Of a stretch of DNA of 45,568 bases, positions 24,204 through 32,890 are shown piece after piece (positions within the stretch are counted from its first letter, which is position 1; the number at the start of each line of letters is the position of its first letter). A program made the translations under genes and the position numbers. Below the pieces are notes generated by a model that worked only from the letters and a program-made list of their open reading frames with translations, was not told the origin of the DNA and made no database searches. The stretch is taken from the NCBI GenBank assembly GCA_049587715.1, contig JBAVEL010000137.1:1-45568 (forward strand), written 5' to 3'. Source of the stretch: JBAVEL01 sp049587715 (GTDB lineage: Bacteria; Bacteroidota; Ignavibacteria; UBA10030; UBA6906).

Positions 24204-26184
24204 ACGGAACGACGTGCTCACAAAGAACATCCTTGCGCTTCAGGGACCCGTGGTGGTCTTCGGAGCGGGAGGGTTCATCGGCGCCAACCTTCTCCGGACG
24301 CTCCTGGCGCACCGGGAGGACTGCTACGGGGTCACGCACCAGAAGTTCGTGCCCTGGAGACTGCTGGACCTGCCCGCCGGGCAGCTCCTCTACGGAGACC
24401 TGCTCCAGGGCGGCACCATCCGGCACCTGTTCGACCGGTTCCGGTTCCGCACCGTTTTCCAGTTCGCCGCCTACGGGGCCTACGCCCGGCAGGACGACGT
24501 GGATCTGATCTACCGCACCAATACGCTGGGGCTGGTGCACCTTCTGGAGATTGCCTCGGCGCACGGGTTCTCGGCGTTCGTGCACGCCGGTTCCTCCTCG
24601 GAATACGGCCTCAACTCGGCCGCGCCGGCCGAAGACGCCCCCCTGGTGCCCAACAGCCACTATGCCGTCACCAAGGTTGCGGCCTCCTATCTGGCCACCT
24701 ACTACGGAAGGGTGCAGAAGCTCCCCGTGCTGAACCTGCGCTACTACTCCGTCTACGGCCCCTGGGAGGAACACGACCGGCTCATTCCCCAGCTCGTGGC
24801 CCACGCACTCACGGGGAGCTACCCGCCTCTGGTGCACCCGGACATCTCGCGGGACTTTGTGTACGTGGATGATGCCGTGGAGGCGTGCGTGGCCGGCGCC
24901 CTGCACGCAGGGGGGAAGGCGCGGGGCGCCTCGGTGAACATCGCCACCGGCCGGAAGACCACGATCCGGGACCTGGCGGCCCTCATGAAGACCATCTGCG
25001 CCATCCCGGCGGACCCGGCCTGGGGGAGCATGCCCGACAGGGCCTGGGATCTGGAGGAGTGGTACGGGAATCCCACGCGGGCGCGGGAGCTCCTGGGATG
25101 GGAACCGCGCACCGTGCTGGAGGAGGGGCTCCGCCGGACAATGGACTGGCAGCGCGCCCAGAGCGGTCTCCCCGCCATGCAGAGTCCCACCCCCCTGACA
25201 AGGCCCACCAGGATCTCGGCGGTGATCGCCTGCTACGGGGACGCCCGGGCCATCCCCGTCATGCACGAACGCCTGAGCAGGGTCTTTGCCGCGCTGAACG
25301 TGGACTACGAGATCATCTTCGTGAACGACGCGAGCCCCGACGACACCGACGAGGTCCTTGGCGCCATCACCGCCGGTGACCCCCATGTAATCGGGGTGGA
25401 GCACTCCCGCAACTTCGGATCGCAGAGCGCATTCCTGAGCGGCATGCAGATTTCCACGGGGGACGCGGTGGTGCTGATGGACGGGGACCTGCAGGATCCC
25501 CCCGAAGTCATCTCCTCCTTCTATCAAAAGTGGCGGGAGGGGTTCGAGGTGGTGTACGGACGGCGGGTCAAGCGCGAGGCCACGCGTATCCTGGCCGCCT
25601 GCTACAAGGTCTTCTACAAGGTCTTCCGGGGGATGTCGTACATTCCCATCCCCCTCGACGCGGGGGACTTCTCCCTGATGGACCGGAAGGTCGTGAACGA
25701 GCTGCTGGCCCTCCCCGAGACGGACCAGTTCCTGCGCGGGCTCCGGGCCTGGGTGGGGTTCCGCCAGACCGGGGTGGACTACGTGAGGCCGGAGAGGATG
25801 TTCGGTGTCACCACCAACAGCTGGCGGAAGAACATCTGGTGGGCCAAGAAGGGCATCTTCTCCTTCAGCTTTGTCCCTCTTGAGCTTCTGAGCTACCTCG
25901 GCACCGCCCTGACGGGTCTCTCGCTGCTTGCCGCAATAGCGCAGATCGCGGCGCGGTTCCTCTATCCGGAGACTCCCCATGGTATCACGACGATCGTCGT
26001 GCTCATCCTCTTCTTCGGCGGGATTCAGCTCCTGGCCCTCTCCATCCTGGGGGAATACCTCATGAAGATCTTTGAGGAGACCAAGAAACGGCCGAAATTC
26101 ATCCGCAAAGCGATCCGTTTCGCGGGACGGCACTGGCAGAGCGCAGAGGATGTCCGCGAGTTTCTTGCAAGGCGCGAAAGATGA
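24196..26184 (+). CDS. Fusion of NAD-dependent sugar epimerase/dehydratase and family 2 polyprenol-phosphate glycosyltransferase
   Basis: This 662-residue protein joins two enzymes. Residues 15-320 form an extended short-chain dehydrogenase: FGAGGFIG (22-29) binds NAD, Ser134-136 and Tyr156/Lys160 (YAVTK) are catalytic, and SRDFVYVDDAV is the typical late motif. Residues 335-650 form a DPM1/GtrB-like transferase with FVNDASPDD, MDGDLQDPP (Asp429, Asp431) and two C-terminal membrane helices. A short linker (about 322-336) lies between, with no stop or start suggesting two genes. The layout suggests that a nucleotide sugar is modified and then loaded onto polyprenyl phosphate by one protein. 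Directly coupled to the transketolase pair upstream and to a methyltransferase by ATGA. Confidence 0.92.
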   Translation: MPERNDVLTKNILALQGPVVVFGAGGFIGANLLRTLLAHREDCYGVTHQKFVPWRLLDLPAGQLLYGDLLQGGTIRHLFDRFRFRTVFQFAAYGAYARQDDVDLIYRTNTLGLVHLLEIASAHGFSAFVHAGSSSEYGLNSAAPAEDAPLVPNSHYAVTKVAASYLATYYGRVQKLPVLNLRYYSVYGPWEEHDRLIPQLVAHALTGSYPPLVHPDISRDFVYVDDAVEACVAGALHAGGKARGASVNIATGRKTTIRDLAALMKTICAIPADPAWGSMPDRAWDLEEWYGNPTRARELLGWEPRTVLEEGLRRTMDWQRAQSGLPAMQSPTPLTRPTRISAVIACYGDARAIPVMHERLSRVFAALNVDYEIIFVNDASPDDTDEVLGAITAGDPHVIGVEHSRNFGSQSAFLSGMQISTGDAVVLMDGDLQDPPEVISSFYQKWREGFEVVYGRRVKREATRILAACYKVFYKVFRGMSYIPIPLDAGDFSLMDRKVVNELLALPETDQFLRGLRAWVGFRQTGVDYVRPERMFGVTTNSWRKNIWWAKKGIFSFSFVPLELLSYLGTALTGLSLLAAIAQIAARFLYPETPHGITTIVVLILFFGGIQLLALSILGEYLMKIFEETKKRPKFIRKAIRFAGRHWQSAEDVREFLARRER

Positions 26185-26915
26185 ACGGTCAGAACCCCAG
26201 CGTGGACGCCTTCAACCGGGACATCGTCTCCAACGAGGGGTATCTCTACACAACGAATGCCCGGCTCAGCAGCCGGCTCGCGAACCAGCGGCTCACGGAA
26301 CTGGCTCTCGCGGCGGCGGATTTCTCCGGCAAGAAGGTCATCGACATCGGCTGCGGAGACGGAACGTACACACGGGAGTTGTATGATCGGGGAAAGCCGT
26401 CCAGGATTGTGGGGGTGGACCCAGCCGACGAAGCGATCGTGCTCGCCCGGAAGAAGGACCGGGGAACATCGGTGGAGTTTGAGGTTCACAGTGCAGACGC
26501 GCTGCCATATCCCGACGCCAGCTTCGATCTTGCCCACGTACGGGGGGTGCTCCATCACATGGACAGGCCATTCGAAGCCCTGGGGGAAGCATTGCGCGTG
26601 TCACGTCAAGTCATCGTCATCGAGCCAAACGGGCGCAATCCCGTTGTGAAGCTGCTCGAGCGATTCTCCCCTTACCATCGAGCCCACCATGAGAAGTCGT
26701 ACCCCCCCGCGTCGCTCGAGAAATGGGTGACGGCGCTGGGAGGTGAGGTAGTGGTGCGCAGATACGCAGGTCTGGTTCCGTTCTTCTGCCCCGACTGGTT
26801 TGCCCGACTGATGAAGAGCATGGAGCCGGCCGTTGAACGCACGGCAGGACTCCGGTCGATCGCGTGCGCAGTCTTTGTCTTTGTTGCAACGCGTGTACAT
26901 ACCCGGAAGACATGA
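26181..26915 (+). CDS. Class I SAM-dependent methyltransferase (Methyltransf_11-like)
   Basis: This 244-residue protein has the SAM loop VIDIGCGDGTYT, the acidic VGVDPAD, and DALPYPDASFDLAHVRGVLHHM, typical of Methyltransf_11/UbiE-like small-molecule enzymes. It probably methylates a sugar or lipid-linked glycan in the cytoplasm. Start ATG overlaps the fusion gene's stop. By eye its DNA is less GC-rich at third positions than the flanking genes, with more T- and A-ending codons, which suggests a separate origin. It is followed at once by another methyltransferase gene. Confidence 0.9.
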   Translation: MNGQNPSVDAFNRDIVSNEGYLYTTNARLSSRLANQRLTELALAAADFSGKKVIDIGCGDGTYTRELYDRGKPSRIVGVDPADEAIVLARKKDRGTSVEFEVHSADALPYPDASFDLAHVRGVLHHMDRPFEALGEALRVSRQVIVIEPNGRNPVVKLLERFSPYHRAHHEKSYPPASLEKWVTALGGEVVVRRYAGLVPFFCPDWFARLMKSMEPAVERTAGLRSIACAVFVFVATRVHTRKT

Positions 26916-27820
26916 CGGATATCACCAAGCACTGCCTCTTCTGCCGCGAGCGGGAGGATCTGGAAGAACTCTACCCGCGCACATTCCGGGACGAGGATCT
27001 GACGCCCGGGGTCTTCTCGGCCCGGAGGGTGACGGAGCACTTCCACTACCGCATGGTGCGGTGCCGGCACTGCGGCCTCGTGTTCTCGCGGGAAATCCTC
27101 CCGGGGGAGACCCTGCGGCGGCTCTACGCCGAGAGCACCGTGACATTCAGCCGCTACGCGGACATCATTGCGGCGGACTACTGGCGCGCCCTGGAGCCCT
27201 TCATGGCGCCGGGGCGGCGGGGGAAGGCCCTGGAGGTGGGGTGCAGCTCGGGTTTCTTCCTGGAGACGCTCCTGAAGGCGGGTTTCCGGGAGGTGGCCGG
27301 GGTGGAGCCCAGCCGGGAGGCCATCGGGCGGGCGGCCCCCCGCGTGCGGGATGCCATCGTGCCGGGGTTCTTCCGGGAGGGGATGTTCCCCGAGGAGTCA
27401 TTCGACCTTGTCTGCTCCTTCCAGACCCTGGACCATCTGGAGGAACCGCTGGAGGTGCTCCGGGGGCTGCGCCGCCTCCTGAGGCCCGGCGGAACGGGCT
27501 ACTTCATCACCCACAATGTGCGGGCCTTCCAGGCGCGCGCACTCGGAGAGAAGTCCCCCATCATCGACGTGGAGCACATCTATCTGTTCGACAGGCGGAC
27601 GCTCCGGCGGGCCCTGGAGGAGACGGGATACGTGGAAACGGCGGTGGGAAGCCTGCGGAACAGCTACCCGGCGGGATACTGGCTCCGCATGTTTCCCATG
27701 CGCCCGGCCATCCGGGACCGGCTGCTCGCCTGGGCGGGCCGCACGGGCCTGGACGGATGGCCGCTTCCCATCCGGGCGGGGAACATCTTCGCCGTGGGAA
27801 GGCGGGGGGGGGGTGCCTGA
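26912..27820 (+). CDS. Class I methyltransferase with N-terminal zinc-ribbon-like cysteines
   Basis: This 302-residue protein opens with two CxxC pairs (Cys8/Cys11 and Cys51/Cys54) that probably hold zinc, as in the C-methyltransferase-type and Methyltransf_23 proteins of glycan loci. The SAM domain follows: ALEVGCSSGFFLE, then FDLVCSFQTLDHL. The cysteine knuckle recalls sugar C-methyltransferases such as TylC3/NovU, but those have a longer C-terminal domain, so O-methylation is equally possible. ATGA overlap with the previous methyltransferase; a 4-base gap to the next gene. Confidence 0.88.
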   Translation: MTDITKHCLFCREREDLEELYPRTFRDEDLTPGVFSARRVTEHFHYRMVRCRHCGLVFSREILPGETLRRLYAESTVTFSRYADIIAADYWRALEPFMAPGRRGKALEVGCSSGFFLETLLKAGFREVAGVEPSREAIGRAAPRVRDAIVPGFFREGMFPEESFDLVCSFQTLDHLEEPLEVLRGLRRLLRPGGTGYFITHNVRAFQARALGEKSPIIDVEHIYLFDRRTLRRALEETGYVETAVGSLRNSYPAGYWLRMFPMRPAIRDRLLAWAGRTGLDGWPLPIRAGNIFAVGRRGGGA

Positions 27821-27824
27821 AGCC

Positions 27825-28982
27825 ATGAAGATTCTCTTTGTCAGCCCCGCCTATCCGCTCCGCGGCGGCGTGGCCCACTACAACGCCCAGCTCACGGCCG
27901 AGCTGGCGGGGACGCACCAGGTAGAGACCATCACATTCAAGAGGCAGTACCCCCGGCTGCTCTTCCCGGGGAAAACCCAGCAGGAGGCGCCGGGGGAGCA
28001 CCCCGCCCCGGGGGCGCCCCGCCTGGTGGATTCCATGAACCCGTTCAACTGGCTTGCCGTGGGGGCCGAGATCCGGAGGAGACGCCCGGACCTGCTCGTT
28101 TTCAACTACTGGCTCCCGCTGCTGGCCCCCTGCTTCGGCACGATCGCGCGGTGCGCCCGCAAGGATCCCCGCCTGCGGGTGCTGCTGATCTGCGACAACA
28201 TCATCCCGCACGAGCACCGGCCGCTGGATGGGGCCCTCACCCGTTACATGTTCCGCCCGGCGGACTGTTTCATCGTGCAGTCCGACACGGTGGAGCGGGA
28301 GCTGGCGGCGTTCTGGCCCGGAGCCCTCTACCGGAAGGCACCCCTTCCCGTGCCCACCCTCTTCGGGGCCTCGGCTCCGGGAAAACGGGAAGCACGGGCA
28401 CGGCTGGGGATCACGGCCCGGAGGGTGGTGCTCTTCTTCGGGTTCATCCGGCCCTACAAGGGGCTCATGACCCTTCTGGAGGCGATGGGGAAGGCCGCGC
28501 GGTCCCTGGATGTGCACCTTGTGGTGGCCGGCGAGTTCTATGAAGACCCCGCCCCGTACCGCGAGAGGGTCCGGGAGCTGGGCCTCGAGTCCCGTGTCAC
28601 GTTCCTTTCCGACTACATCCCCCGCGAGCGGGTGGGGACCGTGTTCGCCGCGTCGGACGTGGTGGCGCTCCCCTACCTCAGCGCGTCCCAGAGCGGCATC
28701 GCGCAACTGGCCTACAACTTCGAGAGGCCCGTCATTGCCAGCGACACCGGGGGGCTGGGCGAGATCGTGGTGGAGGGCAGGACCGGTTTCCTGGTCCCCC
28801 CGGGGGATGCGGAGGCCCTGGCAGGCAGAATCACGGACTACTTCCGGGAGGGGAAGGAGGAGGAGTTCACTTGCGGTGTGCGCGCAGAGAAGCCGAAATA
28901 CACCTGGGCCAACGTGGCGCGGGCCATGGAGGAGCTGGCGGCCCTGACGGGGGCGGGGCGGGAAAGGGGGCGCGCGGCATGA
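27825..28982 (+). CDS. Family 4 glycosyltransferase (GT-B)
   Basis: This 385-residue cytoplasmic enzyme adds a sugar from a nucleotide donor to a growing lipid-linked glycan. The N-terminal half starts MKILFVSPAYPLRGGVAHYNAQL, the Gly-rich acceptor-side loop of GT4. The C-terminal half has FFGFIRPYKGL, LPYLSASQSGI and PVIASDTGGLGEIVVEGRTGFLVPPGDAEALA, the donor-binding segment with the E-x7-E-like pattern. Length is usual. Specificity cannot be read. ATG at 27825 lies 4 bases after the previous stop. Confidence 0.92.
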   Translation: MKILFVSPAYPLRGGVAHYNAQLTAELAGTHQVETITFKRQYPRLLFPGKTQQEAPGEHPAPGAPRLVDSMNPFNWLAVGAEIRRRRPDLLVFNYWLPLLAPCFGTIARCARKDPRLRVLLICDNIIPHEHRPLDGALTRYMFRPADCFIVQSDTVERELAAFWPGALYRKAPLPVPTLFGASAPGKREARARLGITARRVVLFFGFIRPYKGLMTLLEAMGKAARSLDVHLVVAGEFYEDPAPYRERVRELGLESRVTFLSDYIPRERVGTVFAASDVVALPYLSASQSGIAQLAYNFERPVIASDTGGLGEIVVEGRTGFLVPPGDAEALAGRITDYFREGKEEEFTCGVRAEKPKYTWANVARAMEELAALTGAGRERGRAA

Positions 28983-30103
28983 TGCTCCGGACCGACTGCC
29001 GGCACTTTCCAGGGGACAGGCCCTGCGCGCCCCACAAGGAGCGGGGAGCGGTGTGCGACTCCTGCACGGAGTACGCGCCGGCGGGGTTCCGGATCGCCAT
29101 CATCAAGCTGGACGCCGTGGGCGACGTGCTCCGCACCACGTGCATCCTGCAGGGGTTGAAAGAAGCCCACCCGCAGAGCCGGATCACGTGGGTGACATCC
29201 GCCCCGGCCGTTCCCCTGTTTCAGGGAAACGAGCTGGTGGACCGCGTGCTGGAAGCCGAGGACCCCGCCACAATGGCGCGTCTTTCGGTGGAGGCGTTCG
29301 ACCTGCTCATCAACCTGGACGCCGCTCCCCGGAGCGCCGCCCTGGCGCAGTTCTGCACCGCCGCCCGGAAGCAGGGATACGGCATGGACGCCTCCGGAGG
29401 GGTGGTGTGTTTCAACCCCGAGGCGGAGCGGTGGCTCCAGATGGGAGCCTTCGACACGCTGAAGCGTGCCAACACCCGCACCTATCAGGACCTGATGCTG
29501 GAGATCTGCGGCCTGAGAGGAGCGCGGCGCGACATCATCCTGCGGCTCTCCGCCGCCGAGCGGGAAGAGGCCGCCGCGTTCGGGAGATCACACGGCCTGG
29601 GGAAGGGAGCCCGGGTGGTGGGAATGAACACGGGAGCCGGACCCCGCTGGGAAATGAAGAAGTGGACCCTGGAGGGATACGCCTCCCTCATCCGCATGGT
29701 GCTGGAGAAGACCGACTGGTCCGTGATCCTCTACGGAGGGGAGGGGGAGAGGGAGCGGAACGGGGAGCTGTCCCGGGAGAGGGGCCCGCGGGTGGTGACG
29801 GCCGAGACGGGCGGATCCCTCCGGAGCTTCTTCGCCCTGCTGGACCTCTGCCACATCCTCATCACGGGGGACACCCTGGCCCTCCACGCCGGAACCGCCC
29901 TGGGGAAGAGGGTGATTGCGCTGTTCGGACCCACCTCGGAGGCGGAGATCGAGACCTACGGCCGGGTGCGGAAGGTTGTCTCCGAGACCATGAAGTGCCG
30001 CTGCTACTACCGTCCCGTCTGCGACCAGGACCCGAACTGCATGAACACGATTGGCGCCGAACGGGTCTTCGGCATTCTCCAGGAGGAGGCCCGGTGCCTG
30101 TAG
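28979..30103 (+). CDS. Family 9 (heptosyltransferase-like) glycosyltransferase with two cysteine clusters
   Basis: This 374-residue protein has the GT9 core: FRIAIIKLDAVGDVLRTT near the start, then GMNTGAGPRWEMKKW, and ITGDTLALHAGTALGKRVIALFGPT, as in LPS heptosyltransferases. Unusually it carries an N-terminal cluster (Cys7, Cys16, Cys26, Cys29 with His9 and His19) and a C-terminal cluster (Cys340, Cys342, Cys348, Cys354). These could bind zinc or an iron-sulfur centre, or form disulfides; none is needed in E. coli WaaC/WaaF. The start is ATG at 28979 (ATGA overlap) or the next ATG. Confidence 0.9.
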   Translation: MMLRTDCRHFPGDRPCAPHKERGAVCDSCTEYAPAGFRIAIIKLDAVGDVLRTTCILQGLKEAHPQSRITWVTSAPAVPLFQGNELVDRVLEAEDPATMARLSVEAFDLLINLDAAPRSAALAQFCTAARKQGYGMDASGGVVCFNPEAERWLQMGAFDTLKRANTRTYQDLMLEICGLRGARRDIILRLSAAEREEAAAFGRSHGLGKGARVVGMNTGAGPRWEMKKWTLEGYASLIRMVLEKTDWSVILYGGEGERERNGELSRERGPRVVTAETGGSLRSFFALLDLCHILITGDTLALHAGTALGKRVIALFGPTSEAEIETYGRVRKVVSETMKCRCYYRPVCDQDPNCMNTIGAERVFGILQEEARCL

Positions 30104-30900
30104 AAAGGCCGGCTCCTGAGCCCGCCCCCCATGCCCACACGTACTGGGAGTACGAGTACGCGGTGGCGCACGGATCCCTGATGCCGCTCCTTGCCGGATG
30201 GGGGGTGCTCCTGAAGGGGGCCTCGGTGGTGGACGTGGGGTGCGGGGAGGGCGGGGGTCTCTGTGCCATGCACGACGGGGGCGCCGTCTGCAGGGGCTTC
30301 GACAACGATGCCTACCGCATCCGCAACGCCCGGACCCTCCGCGGAGACCGGGCGGTGGAGTTCGAGATCGGGGACCTCTACGCCGCGGAGCTTCCGTCGG
30401 GCAGCCGGCGGTTCGACCTCGTGGTGCTGCACGATGTGTTCGAGCATCTGGAGGAGAAGGACCGGATGATGGGGAAGCTGAGGGACCTGGCGGCGCCCCA
30501 AGGCCGCATCCTGATCACATTCCCCCCCTACTATTCGGCCTACGGAGCCCACCAGCAGCAGCTCCGCCGGGGGCTCGCCCGGCTCCCCTTCATCCACCTG
30601 CTGCCGTTCGCGGTGAGCCGGATCCTCCCCCGCCTGAAGGGGGAGCACCCCGCCACGGTGGCCGAGGTCACGAAACTGGCCCGGCTCCGGATGGGCATGA
30701 GGAAGTTCGAGGAGATTGTCCGGGGGGCGGGCCTGCGGATCGAGGGCAAGCAGGCCTACCTGATCAGCCCGAACCACATCCGCTTCGGGCTGAAGCCGAT
30801 TCCGGCGGGACCGCTGGGGGAGCTCTCCGTCCTGGGGGAGGTGCTCAGCTCCGGCGTCGTGTACCTGCTTGCACCACGGGAGGAAGGAACCCCGTCATGA
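30094..30900 (+). CDS. Class I SAM-dependent methyltransferase
   Basis: This 268-residue protein shows SVVDVGCGEGGGL, a C-terminal-side acidic residue in FDNDAYR, and FDLVVLHDVFEHL, the Methyltransf_23 pattern. The GTG at 30094 lies inside the end of the family 9 gene, 10 bases before its stop, with AGGAGG at 7 bases. The later residues are basic and could touch a glycan or membrane. Its ATGA overlap with the 2-epimerase places it in the same translational chain. Substrate unknown. Confidence 0.88.
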   Translation: MPVERPAPEPAPHAHTYWEYEYAVAHGSLMPLLAGWGVLLKGASVVDVGCGEGGGLCAMHDGGAVCRGFDNDAYRIRNARTLRGDRAVEFEIGDLYAAELPSGSRRFDLVVLHDVFEHLEEKDRMMGKLRDLAAPQGRILITFPPYYSAYGAHQQQLRRGLARLPFIHLLPFAVSRILPRLKGEHPATVAEVTKLARLRMGMRKFEEIVRGAGLRIEGKQAYLISPNHIRFGLKPIPAGPLGELSVLGEVLSSGVVYLLAPREEGTPS

Positions 30901-32015
30901 AGGCGGCGGTCGTGTTCGGAACGCGTCCCGAGGCCATCAAGATGGCCCCCATCGTAAAAGAGCTGGAGCGGCGGGGCATGCCCCACACGGTCATCGTGAC
31001 CGCCCAGCACCGGGAGATGCTGGACCAGGAGCTGGGGGTCTTTGCCATCCGGCCCCACCACGACCTGAACGTCATGCAGCAGAACCAGGACCTCTTCCAT
31101 GTGACCACCGAGGTTCTGCAGCGCATCAAGCCCGTGCTGGCCGCCGAACGGCCCGACGTGCTCCTGGTCCAGGGGGACACCACCACGACGTTTGCCGCCA
31201 GCCTGGCGGCCTACTACCTGCGGATTCCCGTGGGGCACGTGGAGGCGGGGCTCCGCACGTGGAACAGGTTCAACCCCTATCCGGAGGAGATCAACCGGCA
31301 GCTCACCACGCGGATCGCCGAGCACCATTTCGCCCCCACCCCCTGGGCGGCGGAGAACCTGCGCCGGGAGGGAGTGGAGGAGCGGAGCATCCACGTCACC
31401 GGCAACACGGTGATCGACGCCCTGCTTCTGATCGTGGACCCCGGCTACGTTTTTCCGGATCCCCCCCTGAGCCGGATCGATTTCGGGAGCCGCCGCGTGC
31501 TGGCCCTGACCGCCCACCGGCGCGAGAACTTCGGGGAACCGATCCGGAGGGTCTTCCGCGCCTGCCGGCGTCTGGTGGAGAGAAACCCCGATGTGGAGCT
31601 GGTCTATCCCGTGCACCCCAATCCCAACGTGCGCGCGGCCGCAGCCGAGATCCTGGCCGGAGCCGGTCGGGTGCACCTTCTGGAGCCGATGGAATACCGC
31701 CCCTTCATCCAGCTCATGGCCAAGTGCCACCTGATCCTCTCGGACTCGGGAGGGGTCCAGGAGGAGGCCCCCACCCTGGGCAAACCCGTGCTCGTGCTCC
31801 GCGAGACCACGGAGCGCCCCGAGGCGATCCAGGCCGGCACGGCAAAGCTGGTGGGCACGGACGGGGACCTGATCGAGCGGGAGGCCCAGAGACTCCTGGA
31901 CGACCCCGCGGCCTACCGGGAGATGGCCACCCGGGCCAATCCCTACGGGGACGGGAAGGCCGCGGGGCGGATCGTGGACATCCTCGCCGGGGGCTCTCCG
32001 GCCCCGTGGGCCTGA
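30897..32015 (+). CDS. wecB: Non-hydrolysing UDP-N-acetylglucosamine 2-epimerase
   Basis: This 372-residue cytoplasmic enzyme interconverts UDP-GlcNAc and UDP-ManNAc, providing ManNAc or ManNAcA precursors. GTRPEAIKMAPI opens the chain, GDTTTTFAA and GHVEAGLRT follow, His207 sits in TAHRRENFG, and SDSGGVQEEAPTLGKPVLVLRETTERPEA carries the conserved catalytic and UDP-binding residues. Length and motifs fit WecB/MnaA. No UDP-ManNAc dehydrogenase (WecC) accompanies it here, so the product may be used as ManNAc or oxidised by an enzyme encoded elsewhere. Confidence 0.95.
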   Translation: MKAAVVFGTRPEAIKMAPIVKELERRGMPHTVIVTAQHREMLDQELGVFAIRPHHDLNVMQQNQDLFHVTTEVLQRIKPVLAAERPDVLLVQGDTTTTFAASLAAYYLRIPVGHVEAGLRTWNRFNPYPEEINRQLTTRIAEHHFAPTPWAAENLRREGVEERSIHVTGNTVIDALLLIVDPGYVFPDPPLSRIDFGSRRVLALTAHRRENFGEPIRRVFRACRRLVERNPDVELVYPVHPNPNVRAAAAEILAGAGRVHLLEPMEYRPFIQLMAKCHLILSDSGGVQEEAPTLGKPVLVLRETTERPEAIQAGTAKLVGTDGDLIEREAQRLLDDPAAYREMATRANPYGDGKAAGRIVDILAGGSPAPWA

Positions 32016-32017
32016 CC

Positions 32018-32890
32018 ATGCCGCCGGAGCCCCTCGTTTACATCATCCTGGTGAACTGGAACGGCAGGGCCGTGACACTGGACTGCCTGGCCTCCCTCAG
32101 GAAGAGCACCTACCCGCACAAGAAGATCCTCGTGGTGGACAACGCCTCCTCTGACGGATCGGCGGACGCCATACGGGCCACCTTCCCCGAGGCGGAGGTC
32201 CTCCAGACGGGAGCCAACCTGCGCTTCGCCGGGGGGAACAACGCCGGCATCCGCCGGGCCCTGGAGGAGGGAGCCGACATGGTGCTCCTTCTGAACAACG
32301 ACACAACCGTGGAGGAGGACTTCCTGGAGCCGCTGGTGCGGCGGCTGGCGTCGGATCCCCTCGCGGGCGCCGCCGGTCCCAGGATCGTCTATCATGATGA
32401 CCCTTCCCGGATCTGGTATGCGGGGGGGCGGATCAACTTCTGGACCGGGACCGCCTCCCACCGCGGCATCCGGGAGCCCGACGGAGCTCCGTTCGACACG
32501 CCGGGGGAGACGGACTACGCCACCGGCTGCTGCCTCATCACGCGGCGGGAGGTTCTGGAACGGGTGGGGCTCCTGGACACATCCTACTTCATGTACGCGG
32601 AAGACGCCGACTGGTGCCTGCGGGCGCGGAGGGCGGGATACCGGATCCAGTATGAACCCGCATCGCGCATCCGGCACAAGGTCTCCGTCTCCAGCGGAGG
32701 GCATCTCTCCTTCTTCAAGATCCGCCACAAGGCCCTGAGCACATTCCGGTTCTTCGCCCGGCACGCGCGGTGGTACCACTGGCCGGTGTTTCCCTGGCTG
32801 AGCGTCCTGGTGAACGCCTGGGCCGGCGCCCGCTATCTCGCGCAGGCAGCGCTGCGCCCGGCGCTCCGCACGCACCCGTCCGCGCGGTGA
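32018..32890 (+). CDS. Family 2 glycosyltransferase, rhamnosyltransferase-like
   Basis: This 290-residue enzyme has VYIILVNWNGRAVTLDCLASL, VVDNASSDGS, LLLNNDTTV with the metal-binding Asp, and the late EDADWCLRARRAGY motif of the WbbL/RfbF-type inverting transferases. It probably adds rhamnose or a similar sugar to the lipid-linked glycan. It starts 2 bases after wecB and overlaps the flippase start by GTGA. A short hydrophobic patch near the C-terminus may attach it to the membrane. Confidence 0.92.
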   Translation: MPPEPLVYIILVNWNGRAVTLDCLASLRKSTYPHKKILVVDNASSDGSADAIRATFPEAEVLQTGANLRFAGGNNAGIRRALEEGADMVLLLNNDTTVEEDFLEPLVRRLASDPLAGAAGPRIVYHDDPSRIWYAGGRINFWTGTASHRGIREPDGAPFDTPGETDYATGCCLITRREVLERVGLLDTSYFMYAEDADWCLRARRAGYRIQYEPASRIRHKVSVSSGGHLSFFKIRHKALSTFRFFARHARWYHWPVFPWLSVLVNAWAGARYLAQAALRPALRTHPSAR

